From: Balanoglossus misakiensis
Lineage: Eukaryota > Hemichordata
Assembly (NCBI GenBank): GCA_040954595.2
Contig: CM082596.2
Coordinates: 5,146,001-5,210,000 of the forward strand
DNA length: 64,000 nucleotides
Direction of reading: 5' to 3'
Every line of letters starts with the position of its first letter. The stretch's first letter is position 1. The translations under genes were made by a program, and so were the position numbers. Below are positions 10,746 to 22,331 of this stretch, piece by piece. The notes beneath the pieces are model-generated. The model did no database searches. It had not been told where the DNA came from and saw only the letters and a list, made by a program, of their open reading frames with translations.

Positions 10746-13700
10746 TCACAAAACCTGATACAGATGAATTTGTTGAAGCTCGTCTAAATCATCTTCACTG
10801 ATTCCAATAATGTTCGCGGCAGTCACATAGTCCAGTGGTACAGACTTGACCCAAGTCTTCAGATCAATGCCAGTCTGCAAGAAGAAATAGAATCAAAATA
10901 ATTAAATCTATGCACTGCATGTACTAATTCTGTGTGTGATTTGTAAAGTTTCTTTGTAGTGAATGAGAAAATGGTATTCTTTGTATATGAATATGATTTC
11001 TTCATCTTAAAGGGAACCTGATATTGACTTTGCAATCAAGCAACAGATGGCTCCTTGGTTGTAGGGTCATATGGCTAAAGTATATTTTTACAACTCAATC
11101 TAGCAATAAAAAGTAGAATTATAAGACCTTATATGAATTTCTTGTCATTCTTGTTAATTAAGGTGCATTCATAACAGAATCTTTAGCACTGTCCTGAAAC
11201 ATAAACAGTGATACAACAAGAATAGCCCAGTAAATTTGTCAATTGCAGGTTACTTGCCTCCAAACACTGAAGGGACTCTTCAAGACTCGGCACAGTCACA
11301 AGAAAACATCCTGACTTCCGGACGCTGTCGGCAAGAAATTTCCAGATTCTGCAGGCAGAGAAAGGAAGGATACCGGAATCATGGAAAATCACGCATTTTG
11401 GTGTCTCACTTGAACAGAAAGGAACAATGTGGAAGGTAATCAGTTTTCTGAATAGCAGTTAATTGCCTTTGTATAAACAAAATGTCCTGTCAAAAATAAA
11501 GTATACCGTATGTGACATCTACATCATTGTCAGAAGTCAATTGCACTTTCAACAACTTTGTAATCTTATTCACATTGCATAAAAGAAAAAATCCAAGAAA
11601 ATATGCTTTCTAGCAAAACTTACTGAGCTTGATTCTTAACACTCTCGAAGAATTCAAAGACATTGTTCAGCACAATTACATCGGCTGAAATTGAAACAAA
11701 AAATCAAAGTTCATATTAGAAGCAGGTCTGAGGTAGAATGTCTTAGTGAGTGCATGCAATTACAATTTATTTCCAAATGATGCCAATCAACACAGAAGGA
11801 TAGAATGCATTCTCGACAGACAGTTGTCTAGTATCTAGCCATAAATGTTTTTTCAAGTTTGCTCCCACACTCTGTGAGCATGAGTGTGGGATCAACTGTG
11901 AAAAAAATATACGGCTATTAAAATACCAGACCAGAGAGAGAAAGCTATATTTACATGCAAATGTGTGAACAAGATAATAGCTATATTATATAGTTATATT
12001 ATAAAAGTTATTAGATAACATGAAGAGAGATTATGAATGTTGGTCTACTGTGTGTAACAACCACGCATACTGATGTAATGTTATGTATTTACACAATGTT
12101 CATTCCAATACATACCTTGTTGTAGAGCCTCCTTCTGTGTGCACACATCGGCACAAATAACCTGTTGGCATGAGAAAAGCCTTGTGTCATGATGATGTTT
12201 TTTTTGTATGTACACCAAGATTGTATGAACATGATAATGGCTAAAAAGACCATGACTTTGAGATCCCAAAGACTTTACTGGATAAGCCCAGGACAGGATA
12301 GCCACTTGATTTGGCATTAGAATAGAGGTCCATGCAATTCTAAATAAACAAGACAAACAGACCATTTCGGTCGCAAGAATTTGAATTGTGAGTTTACCTT
12401 GATTCTATCCTGCAATTGATACATGTCAACCATTTTCTGCTGTAATTTGCATAATTCTTCATTTAATTCTATTCCTACAATACTGCCCACATCACTGTAG
12501 TAATACGCCTATAAATAATTTGGGGGGAAGAACAGATTTTTCTTTTATTTGCCATGGATATCATATAACAGTATTGGTTCCATTCACACATGGATCTAGC
12601 CTCAGAGTTTTTTGTTTTATCTCCTTAACAACCGATGAATTTTCCAACAGAAAATCCTGCAAATTACACAGCAAGATTGTTGGCTGTATACAGACTCGTT
12701 AACTTACCCCATAAAGAACAGCCCCAAGCCTGGAGCCAATATCAACGACTGTCTTCATTCCAACACCAGGCAAAACGTGTTGAAATATAAACTTGAGTTG
12801 AGGGATGGAGCAGGAATGGGATATGAACGCTAGTAAGGAAAATGAAAAAAAAAACACCTTGTTCTATAAAATTGTCCTTCGTGCATTAGGTATGGTGACT
12901 TCACACAGGTGCGCGCGTGGAGTGACAATGTTATGAACTTGACCTAGTTGGTCGTGGCAACAGCAGTGGGGTTTGTGCTGGTATAGGAGGACATATTCTC
13001 ATCAAGGGGGACACCCACGCCATTTGTCGATAACGTGCACAGCATTGCATGTCATACAATGGTCACTGCCTGGTCAATGGCAATTGATTCACTTACTGAT
13101 GGGAGCAGTGTTGTGTGATCCACATTCACAGCAGTAGTTACGACTCAGTTGACCTTTGCCACAGAGGTCATCCACCGCATCGTCGTTGTATAAGAACTTG
13201 TCGACGTGGACTGTAGACTGAGCATCACATCCAGCATTCTAAAATTAAAAGTATAGGGAGCAAATGAAACATTACCCATTGCAAATCTGATGAATGTGCT
13301 ATTATACAGTATTTGAATACAGTATTCAAATACAGCACTTCCATATAAAACTAGCTCACACATGAAAGCATTGATAAGAGGAATCTCAGGATATTATTAT
13401 ATAAACACTCACCGGACCACTTTGGTGGTATTTAATTTGCTCGGTTTCGACAAGTCCATTAACTGGTAACTCTGAACGCAGAGACTCGGCTATACTTTGA
13501 ATTATAACATCTTCATTGCTCTGACAGTCCTCCTCATCACAAATCTCTGGTGAAAACAACAACAACACACAGCCATCAATAGCAAGTGAGTGCATACTAT
13601 TCAATTCAATCTCTATTGTACTCGACACATACTAGAAGAGAGTAAGGCATGGTACATCAAGACACATTACAAATTTAAGTGGACAATACAGCAGAAGGAA

Positions 13701-13924
13701 CTAAACATTCAACTCTACAATGCAAAAACAGACAATATGCACAATTGGTCATGGAGAGTTGAACCCTCAGCATATAAACCACAGTCGCCAGTCGCTAACC
13801 AATGAATGATGATAACTGCACACGGTTCGTTACCTTGTATCCAGTGCAGAAATTTCTTTCTGTCGTCTTGTCGTACTCGGCTGACTAACGTGTGAAATTG
13901 CGCTTTCGCTTCTTCGATGTCCAT
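10746..13924 (-). CDS. SAM-dependent methyltransferase-like protein, unnamed family
   Basis: Nine minus-strand exons (13924-13834, 13546-13413, 13238-13097, 12829-12708, 12508-12398, 12161-12116, 11684-11624, 11348-11258, 10874-10746) give exactly 309 codons, so 308 residues. The N-terminal third is acidic and holds a CCECG cysteine pair that could bind metal. The centre has a class I methyltransferase core: TVVDIGSRLGAVLYGAYY (motif I), then VGIELNEELC (motif II acidic residue), then RIKVICADV and ADVIVLNNVFEFF (motif IV position). KFLADSVRKSGCFLVTVPSLE forms the later strand. The substrate is unknown and I do not recognise a named vertebrate orthologue. The last intron uses a GC donor (GAG|GCAAGT), which is the only reading that restores frame. 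Confidence 0.83.
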
Positions 13925-14094
13925 GCTAGGGAATGAAAGGAAAAAGCCACGTATATATCAGATGTGTTCACGTACGCTTATCGCCATTTTGCAAACTTGG
14001 CGGTTCCAAGGGAATCCCTCTGACGTCATATATGAGCGGAAGTCACTTGACTTATTTGCATATCAATGAAAGCCTTCGCACCCGGCATCTTGAT

Positions 14095-14116
14095 TTCTCT
14101 CTCTCTCTCTCTCTGA

Positions 14117-14153
<37 letters not shown>
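14095..14153. repeat. CT dinucleotide microsatellite
   Basis: Nearly pure (CT)n is interrupted once by GATCT and once by TTT. It lies about 170 bp upstream of the methyltransferase start codon. Pyrimidine/purine tracts of this kind can form non-B DNA and bind GAGA-type factors, but no function is shown here. Confidence 0.9.
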
Positions 14154-14993
14154 GTAAACTTTTTTATCCAAACAATACAAAAACTTCGAATTTTGAATTT
14201 TAGGAAATAAAAAATGCAACACGTGACCGGCCTAATGTATAACTTGCATTGTTACAGAATGAAAAAACAAAGGCTACAATTCTCTTCCGCTGCCATTACA
14301 TTTTATATATGAGAATATTTTAATGTTGACGAATTTGTTATATAACACCTTTCCGGTTCTTTCTGTGTTTTCCCCCAACAAATGACAATAGGACACAGTG
14401 ACTATTCAGAGATGTTAAAACGCCCCTATTTTCGGGTGGTATTGAAACCACTTCAGCTTGGCTTTCTGCACTTTAAGAAAACTATTATACAGAGTATATC
14501 TATGAGGCTGCAATGTACATGTACCACAAAAAATGAGCTTTTGCATCCCGTAAAATTATCGCGACATATAGTTGCCCCTGCCCAACATCTACCACATTCC
14601 CTTGTATTGTTCGACTGCCAAGAACAATGGTGGTGGTTTCAAAAGGTGCTTTTGTTGGTGCGAAAAGGTTTTGCAAAGTCTGCAAACTGGAGTGATCAAT
14701 ACGTTTAATTATTAAGGAGAGGACGGATGTATTAATGATTAAAACATTTGAAAATCGATGCGAGAAATCGAGTTTCTTAATTTTAGAAAGAAGCTCGTCT
14801 TCTAGGAGAGAGACGGGGTCTCGGAGATACAGTGGTCAGCCAGATTCCAAGTCCGGTTCGGCGTGGTGCATACATGGGATCGCGGCGTGAACATTTGCAT
14901 GACAGTCTGTGTCAAAAGCCGATGACAGATATCCTGTCATAACCTGTTATGGCAAAATACTAATATATGTCAATAGCTGCCCTTTTCCCGTAG

Positions 14994-15040
14994 GTGACAC
15001 ATCGCCCTTGGTGTTCGTCTGGCTTAAAGTCCCACTACAG
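14994..15040 (+). other. Probable 5' UTR exon of the LDLa repeat protein gene
   Basis: A 47-nt stretch is bounded by a strong acceptor (CCCTTTTCCCGTAG) and a strong donor (CTACAG|GTAAGC). The coding exon at 15767-15848 itself begins after a good acceptor (TTTTTTTAG) nine bases before the ATG, so an upstream non-coding exon is needed. This is the best candidate found. Confidence 0.45.
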
Positions 15041-15775
15041 GTAAGCATACGCCAAGACTGCATGATACTTCAACTTCCGACGTGTTTCACCATTCGATAT
15101 ATCATACATCGAAATTGCACGTTTTATGTAAAGAAAAAAGGATAGTTTCTATACATTCTACGCGTCTATATATAACACAGTATAGTTTTATACAGTTTAA
15201 CTGAAGTCCCTCGGTGGGACACGTCTACACGAACTGTATCTATTTTCCGACATGTTTGACAACACTTTTCTGGGGTGAGTTTGCCGAAATATAGTCATCA
15301 GTTTTTAACAGGAAAAGATACTTATTTCTAATTCTAGATTAAAATAATCACTCTAATATTGCTTAGAAGGGCTAACTTGAATTGCACTGTCCGGCCCGTG
15401 GCCAATGGCAGTCAAATATATCGAAAATAATACACAGTGAAAACGAGAAAGCATCTTCTCTTGAGTGAATCTGCAAAATCATATTCTTTGAGAGAATTTT
15501 GTTCAAAAAAACGCTTCATCAACCAAAGTTAAATGGGCGTGAACTTATCCTGTCCAGATCCTTCATTACAATAAGCAAATTGTTAATATGATTTATCAAA
15601 ACGAATTTTACAAAGCAAGAGTGGGACAGTGAAAGGTGGGTTATCTAACATGTCGAAAACAATACAAAACACAAGCGAGAGATACAATTGATAGATGATT
15701 TGTCTATACCCCACTGCATATATTAATTTTCTGGTATTAAATTCAAGACTTTGAATATTTTTTTAGGTGATCAAC

Positions 15776-18700
15776 ATGAAAGCAATGCAAGTGCTATCGA
15801 TGTGTATTTTGTTGGCGTTGATAACGAAGGCTTCTTCAGAACAGAAAGGTGAGGAATGGTGATTCAGAACTGTCGTATAAGGTGGTATCAATCCGCCACG
15901 TCCAAATGCTCTGTGAATGTTATGTGTTGCCTATCCTCTATCACATGACAATGTCCTTCCTTCTAAACTATCTAGTCACGCGAGATCTCGCAAGGTCTCG
16001 TGGAGTTCGGAAAAAGATCTACTATTATTTGACTGTAATGTGGCACTCAAGACATACGTTATCAGACACAGTCCCGTGTCTGACACAATGAAATATATTT
16101 TGGTGCGTAAATTTTTAATAGTTATTTTCATTCACTTTATATTTTAGATGAAAATGAGATGGCAACAGGTTCAAATTTGGATGCCAAGATTGCAAAAACC
16201 CATGAACGTAATGATTTGACAAAAAAAACCGTTGCAGAAATCATTTATGGCCTGTTGGACGTGCAAGTTACGGAAGGTGAATGGATAAAACTTGCAGTTG
16301 AAGTAATTTCAGAGGCGTTGGAAATAGATCCTGGGCTTAAAGACATTTTCGCGCAAGTTCTCAATGAAATTCAAAACGGAGAATCGTCAACGGCAGCAGA
16401 AAGCAAACCAAAAGAAACCGTCGCACAAATCCTTTTTGATCTATTGTCAGTCAGGGTTACGGAACCAGAATTGATAAAACAAGTAGTTGATCTCCTTTTG
16501 AGGGCTTCGGAACAAGATCCTGGGTCTACAGACATTTTCGCACAAGTTCTCAATGAAATGTCTAGTTCTGGGTCGGTAGACGAGGCTGTGTTAGAATTGG
16601 CTGGGCTTGGAATGAACGTAGAAATTTCAGACGAATTATCTGGGTCGGGAGACGAGGCTGTGTTAGAATTATCTGCGCTTGGAATGAAAGTGGAAATTTC
16701 AGACGAATTATCTGGGTCTGGGTCGGGAGACGAGGCTGTGTTAGAATTATCTGCGCTTGGAATGAAAGTGGAAATTTCAGACGAAATGTCTGGTTCTGGG
16801 TCGGGAGACGAGGCTGTGTTAGAATTATCTGCGCTTGGAATGAAAGTGGAAATTTCAGACGAATTATCTGGGTCTGGGTCGGGAGACGAGGCTGTGTTAG
16901 AATTATCTGCGCTTGGAATGAAAGTGGAAATTTCAGACGAATTATCTGGGTCTGGGTCGGGAGACGAGGCTGTGTTAGAATTATCTGCGCTTGGAATTGA
17001 ATTGGAAATTTTAAATGGAATTTCTGGGCCAGACCCGACTGAGAACAGCAACGGAAATGATGAAATCGACAACAGAATTGAACACGTCGGTGAGTGTTTA
17101 CCAATTACTCGATAATTTGATATAGATAACATTTTATCATAGCAGATAAATAGTAACAAATATTTCAAATCAATATGAAACAACAGCCAGGTATTTCGGC
17201 TAATGGGTCACTTGGCTTAACTGAGTACCTCGATTACTATTTCCCGTTTGCGAGAGACAAAATCGAAATGGTGTTATTTCAAAAGCGATCACAGAGGCTA
17301 CATTCCAAGATTATGGTTACCATGGAGATCTAGCTAAACACATATGTTCAGTGAGTGACCAACCCAAACAACAAATTCCACCTATTACTGTTTCTTAGTT
17401 TCCTGCACGGCTAGAAATGGAAACACCATAGGCTTACTACCTGAAGACATGTGTGATGGCACCACCAAGTGCTTTACCGGTTGGGATGAAAGTCCGCTGA
17501 CGTAAGTGAAAAAGATCCTGCATTCTTTGTTATTGTTAAATGCAGTGTTGATGTTGAAGATCCATATCACCAAACGTACAATATCTACTTTGTTGCTAAA
17601 CTCGTGGTCATGATCGCTATAATGATGACGTGTAGAGTGTTTTTGGCCTATTACAAACCTAACAATTATCACCAACTCAACTTTACATATTTGGGTGATA
17701 CTGTCCATCATGTCACATGTGTCATGACGTGTGTGTGAAGGTCGGAACATCTCGTCCCCATCAACCCACCAAAGATGCTGGGAGCACGATTCACACTCAC
17801 GATTGTGATAATTGAAATTCAGTGGTATATGTTTCTTGTCTTGCTGCGCAAAATTACAGGTGTAGCAAACCGTGCGCCGACGGATACGAGAAGTGTGCAG
17901 ATGGATTGCAGTGTATAAGAACCGGGGACGTTTGCGATGGCGAGGAGCAATGTCTAGATGGCTCCGATGAGTCGCGCTGCGGTAGGTATAGCCACTGTGA
18001 GGCGCCATCTAATACTGTACATCACAACATGGATAACACGGATTCATGGATAACACGGATTTTTATTAATGATCTCTAGTATTTTCGGGACTTACTTAGA
18101 TCAGATTTCATATGCTAATACTTCTTGATATTTTTCGTTTACTTATTTTGTCACACTGGTTGTGTACACTGGACAGTTGTGTTGCCATCACGATACAGAA
18201 ATGATGTTCGTTACTTATTTCCAGGCAAGACAATGTCAGAATGTGCAAAGATGGACAAGTTTGCCTGTGATGGGTCATGTAAGCCTATGTCTGACCTTTG
18301 TGACATGACATTTGACTGCAGATCAGGCATCGATGAACTTGGATGCGATTATGGTGAGTTATAGCATAGACCCTAGAGAAAGGGTCTATGGTTATAGCCA
18401 GTGTGTAAATCACACTGGGCATGCAGAACATAGATTGCTTTAATTAACTGGGAATAATGTTTGGAAAACTTACCTTTCCATTGAAAATGAAAGCAGAACT
18501 GTCTCAGTATCTTGTCTCTTGAACGTTGTTGATGTCCTTGTTGTTTCAGGATGTTGAACTTCACACTGCCGCCAATTAAGTTATCTCCAAGCTTGCAGGA
18601 GATCACAATTCAGCCGCCACTGGGTTTCTCTGTAAAATTGATAATATGTCTGATTACACTTTGATTTACTTTTCTTTTACAGTTGCCGTTTATTCCTGCC

Positions 18701-19117
18701 CAAGTGTCTTCTTCCTCAACCCCAAAACGAATGAATGTGTCTCGTGGCAGGTTTTGGTACGTATGCATCCGCCTCTCTCAAACTTGTCTAAGACCAGTAG
18801 CATATCGCACGCTAACAGACTGAATGCACATTTCGTTAATAAAACAAAATAGTGAAATTAGTTTTATTAAGCAACAAATTTTAATAAGAGTATAATTATG
18901 AGACAAAACACCCGTCACCCGATATATAACCGTTTCCAGGACAAATAGAACACTCGCCCTTTCTTTCCATGATGCTGTATTTGTTAACTTTGTCATATAT
19001 TCTCTTAATGTATGTTTTATTGTATTTTAGAATGAACTAGCTGGCTCTTGGAAGAACATTCTTTCCCAACAGGAAGACGACATGAAAGACAATGGCAATG
19101 CAATACCAATCATGTAG
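15776..19117 (+). CDS. Secreted repeat protein with three LDL-receptor class A modules
   Basis: Seven exons (15767-15848 with the ATG at 15776, 16148-17089, 17399-17501, 17860-17981, 18225-18353, 18683-18750, 19031-19117) give a phase-consistent 507-residue protein. Residues 1 to about 22 are a signal peptide (MKAMQVLSMCILLALITKAS). Residues about 51-100 and 112-161 are two diverged copies of one helical unit, both ending DIFAQVLNE. Residues about 165-320 are six copies of a 22-26-residue unit, SGSGSGDEAVLELSALGMKV plus EISDEL. Three Cys-rich LDLa-type modules follow, one per exon at about 339-457. The middle one is canonical (CDGEEQCLDGSDESRC); the others lack some Cys or acidic ligands. A short C-terminal Cys-containing tail ends in NAIPIM. 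LDLa modules bind calcium and ligands outside the cell. No named orthologue is recognised. Confidence 0.85.
16570..17028 (+). repeat. Coding minisatellite, about 78-bp unit, six copies
   Basis: The unit reads GGGAGACGAGGCTGTGTTAG onward through GAAATTTCAGACGAATTATC. Inner copies are almost identical at the DNA level, including third codon positions. The first and last copies have diverged. Such uniformity indicates recent expansion by unequal exchange or continuing homogenisation. All length differences are multiples of three, so the frame is kept. Confidence 0.93.
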
Positions 19118-19164
19118 GATAAGGGTGACATACTTTCGTTAGCAGAAAACACAGCTACCTCACG

Positions 19165-19325
19165 AATACAGTTAAACCGGTGTTAATAGGGGCCATCTCT
19201 ATGTGGGCACTCTGTTACAGTTCCTGTGCAGTTTACATTTACACATATTGACCTGTCTCTAAAGGCCAGTTTGGAAAAGTCTCTCGACTGGCCACTATAG
19301 ACAGGTGAAACTGTGGTTCAGAAAT
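19165..19325 (-). repeat. Dispersed repeat, inverted copy of the element at 26938-27096
   Basis: Read on the minus strand it contains CTATAGTGGCCAGTC, GAGACTTTTCC, AGACAGGTCA and GCACAGGAACTGTAACA in the same order as the plus-strand copy at 26938-27096. The ends are complementary to each other, as expected of a short non-autonomous transposon. It lies in the 3' UTR of the LDLa gene. Confidence 0.7.
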
Positions 19326-19761
19326 ACAGTACCATGGATGAGACCACAGTAACATTCCAAACTGTATTCAACGATATTTTGAATTTCTTCCCATAGTTAC
19401 TGTTTTGGTTTAGAGAATACTGGTAGGTTTGGAAAGGCTGGTGTGATATTAATATAGTTTCAAGTTTTCATTTTCTTGAAATATGTTTAGACCAAAATAT
19501 AATACCACTCACTTCAATCAAGGCAAAAATCAATACACGTACTTGGATTGTCACATGTATATTTGATTTTATGCTTTCATCCACGATGCACACCATATAC
19601 ACTACTTGCTACATAGTTGTTGTTTGACCAAGCACATTTACATAGCAGTCAGCTCTTATATTTGGTGTTAACTTCCTTGCATTGTAAATTCTTAAATTAT
19701 AGCGATAACCAACTGTTGTGAATTAATGCGAGTGCCGTTTTAGGTATAAGTGAAACTGTAG

Positions 19762-19767
19762 AATAAA
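19762..19767 (+). terminator. Poly(A) signal of the LDLa repeat protein gene
   Basis: AATAAA is followed by a GT-rich stretch (AGTGTACATTGGTTTT), a typical cleavage-site context. The mRNA would end near 19785, leaving a 3' UTR of about 660 bases. Confidence 0.55.
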
Positions 19768-20039
19768 AGTGTACATTGGTTTTACATCAAACGGTTCGTC
19801 TGTGCTTTTTTGCTTGTGTGTCATGTTTTGTTACCCGAAATATTGTGTAGCGTTGTTGGCAGCAGGGCAGGCAGAGCAGACAACCAGTGCGTCTTGGTCT
19901 ACAATGACGACTAGGGATTAATTTAGGGCCCGCCCGACTAATGGATATATAGATTAGACATATATAGACACAAAACACCATCCCTCAGGAGTCACAATAA
20001 ACAATCACCCATGACTCAAACCAGTAACACTGACAAGAC

Positions 20040-20045
20040 TTTATT
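20040..20045 (-). terminator. Distal poly(A) signal of RNF41
   Basis: AATAAA on the minus strand lies about 1.3 kb past the RNF41 stop. The two convergent genes here would then end about 240 bp apart. Nearer minus-strand signals also exist, so the length of the 3' UTR is uncertain. Confidence 0.45.
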
Positions 20046-21357
20046 GACATTCAAGAGTGTATACCCACAGACAGCAAATCTGAAGTTTTCAAAATCAATG
20101 TCAGTTTAAGAAATCAGAGAGGAGTGGTCCCTCTAAAGTAATGAAAAAAAATAGAGGAATACTTGTTGAAGCACAAAAATTTTGCAATCAAACTAAACCC
20201 ATGCTTCTTTGTATAATAAATAAAATGCATTGGGAAAACATGATGTATTGAAAAAAATTGGGTGGGACGTTTTGTGAAGTGATGGTGGAGAGTGCCCTCA
20301 AACATTGAATCCTTACTTTTAATATTACATCGACTTGAAATGAATTATAAAAAAATAAACATGGGAAAAGAAGGCACAGATCATAATTTTGCGAAAAATC
20401 TTGGCATGCAGGATAGAATCCTACTTCCACAATATATAAAGTTAACATAACTTACACAGAAAAAAATCCTCGCGTTTGGAAAGTTTTATGAAATATATCA
20501 TCAAGAAAATGGACAGTTCGCTGGTTGAAAAAAACGTGCCATGCCAATGGTGTCATGTCAATGAAAACTGTCTGGTTCTGATGCAATATCATAATTGTAT
20601 AATTTTTGTAAACAAGTGATACTAAGCTGCTATGTACAATGATATACTGATTATAATTATTATTATCAGAATGTAAATATATATCCATAGACAGTATGTC
20701 TATGGTGTAACTGACATGTGATTCAATCTGACATCATTAAACACTGCCTACTGAAGGGATTCTGTCCACTCAGTACATTTTAATAAATTATTATGCGAGT
20801 ATTTTTGGGGGGATGGATTTTGTTTGTGAGTGGTGGGTATATTATGATTAGGATTTCAAGCAAAAACCTGAAATGGTGGAAACCAGACACACACATAAAA
20901 CAAGCCATGGCTTACCAAAGTTTGATCTACTCTACAGAATAATTTATTGAGATTCCTTATATATCACTAGGAGGGTCACACCTGAAGTAACTGTCACTTG
21001 ACCTCATTCATGACACAGTGCAATGATTAGGCTGCATGTCATAAAATTTTTTTTCCAAGGGCAGGTACTGGTATATAATCACCGTCACTGACTCAACATG
21101 TCTAAGTCCAGCTATATATTTAACATACATGGATATTTTAGACAAAACTGAATCACATCTTTTTTTCAAAAAGTCTGTCATACAAGTCCAGGAATGCAGA
21201 AATTTTTGTAATTCTTTAACTTTTCTATGATTGGTAAATTTTCCCTGATTTTCTTGTGAAATAGTATTGTCACAGATAGCCAACTGTCTTTCTGTATCCC
21301 TGCATGTTAGAATTAAAACCTCAATGGCATCACAACTTTGACGTTAATGAGTATTCC

Positions 21358-22317
21358 TTATTCGATACCATGGGCAAATATCATGACGAGTCCTGGTTCC
21401 ACGTTGAAATCTTCGCCCATGTGTTGGTTATCGTGAGACATGACCACCACCGCTTGCTTCCCGGGGATGCGTCTGGTGACGTACTGTTCGTACGTGTGGC
21501 GATTCAGCTGCCGTGTTTCCAGGGTGGCCAGCCCGGGCGGCCACCTGCGCTCGTGGGCGTTGTCCATCAACTGATTGACGATGTGGGAGGGGCTTCCGCT
21601 GTCAATCAACGAGCGCTTGATGACGGCCTGCAAGACCGCGTCCGGGGTGGAGATCATCCCGCCCCAGCGGGTCACTCGCGATATGGGCAGCGAGTTGGCC
21701 CAGCGGATGACTTCGTTCGTTTCAATCTCGTCCTCGATCGCGCGGATAGTCGGGCTGGGGTTCGGGTTGGCGCAGCGGATGGCCCGCATGTACTCCTTCA
21801 GCATCTGCAGCTCCCGCTTCTGCTCCGTGTACATCCGCTTGATGTCGACCAGTTCCGTCTGGAAGTCGCACATTTTGGTCTGCTGCTGCTGCACCAGCGA
21901 GCGCAGCTCACGGACGCAGTTGTGCGACTTGAGTTCGTCCTTGGGGATGACCAGTCCGCAGCCTTGCTCGCAGTGGACCGGCCGCTTCGGGTTGTGCTCG
22001 CACTCGTCCAGATGCTGCTGCAACGCGTCCAGCTTGACCACATTGCCGCACCCAAATTTGGCGTTGTCGCAGGCGATGTTCAGACGCGCCAGTAAATTGC
22101 GGAGTATGCGCGGCACGGGCTTGAGCTGAGCCGGCGTGATCGCAATGCGGTCCACGGGACAGGTGTGTTGCCGCGACAACCACTCTTGAATGCACGACGA
22201 GCAGAACGCATGTTCACACTGGGGTGCCTGGACAGGGTCTTCCAGGACACCACCGCATATAGGACAGAGCAGTTCCTCATCAACATCACCTTGGAAACGG
22301 CCAACTTCAAAACCCAT
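21358..22317 (-). CDS. RNF41: E3 ubiquitin-protein ligase NRDP1 (RNF41)
   Basis: The coding region is one uninterrupted frame of 319 residues, against 317 in human RNF41. The C3HC4 RING is at about residues 18-57 (CPICGGVLEDPVQAP, CEHAFCSSCI, CPVD). A SIAH/TRAF-like zinc region follows at about 80-135 (CGNVVKLDALQQHLDECEHN, CEQGCGLVIPKDELKSHNC), then a coiled coil at about 135-175. The C-terminal substrate-binding half is typical of NRDP1 (EVIRWANSLPISRVTRWGGM, HIVNQLMDNAHERRWPPGL). NRDP1 is known to ubiquitinate receptors such as ERBB3 and to pair with USP8. A 5' UTR intron runs from 22332 to 23836 with good splice sites just before the ATG (CATTGCAG|TAACTGCG). GC content is much higher than in the flanks. 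Confidence 0.97.
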   Translation of the reverse strand: MGFEVGRFQGDVDEELLCPICGGVLEDPVQAPQCEHAFCSSCIQEWLSRQHTCPVDRIAITPAQLKPVPRILRNLLARLNIACDNAKFGCGNVVKLDALQQHLDECEHNPKRPVHCEQGCGLVIPKDELKSHNCVRELRSLVQQQQTKMCDFQTELVDIKRMYTEQKRELQMLKEYMRAIRCANPNPSPTIRAIEDEIETNEVIRWANSLPISRVTRWGGMISTPDAVLQAVIKRSLIDSGSPSHIVNQLMDNAHERRWPPGLATLETRQLNRHTYEQYVTRRIPGKQAVVVMSHDNQHMGEDFNVEPGLVMIFAHGIE

Positions 22318-22331
22318 CTTGGACGCAGTTA

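Larger units (their letters stand above)
13925..15766. other. Intergenic region upstream of the methyltransferase and LDLa genes
   Basis: The region holds the divergent upstream sequences of the methyltransferase gene (minus) and the LDLa repeat protein gene (plus), a CT microsatellite and a probable 5' UTR exon, listed separately. Otherwise it is AT-rich, and I see no conserved coding stretch. Short open frames here lack codon structure or recognisable similarity. Confidence 0.5.
19118..21357. other. Convergent 3' UTRs and spacer between the LDLa gene and RNF41
   Basis: The stretch holds the 3' UTR of the LDLa gene (to about 19785) and the long AT-rich 3' UTR of RNF41 on the other strand (probably from 21357 down to about 20025). 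An inverted copy of a dispersed repeat lies at 19165-19325. No further coding exon is visible. Confidence 0.5.

Noticed and set aside
16371-17183. Minus-strand open frame of 270 codons opposite the LDLa protein
   Set aside because: It is produced by the 78-bp repeat, which is open in more than one frame. The plus strand has a signal peptide, splice sites and LDLa modules.
18363-18390. Small hairpin CATAGACCCT-AGAGAA-AGGGTCTATG in an LDLa gene intron
   Set aside because: A 10-bp stem is too short for a microRNA precursor or a clear mobile element, and similar small palindromes occur at 10490, 11862 and 13310.
21304-22095. Plus-strand open frame of 263 codons opposite RNF41
   Set aside because: It is an antisense shadow of the GC-rich RNF41 coding sequence, which has unmistakable RING and NRDP1 motifs.
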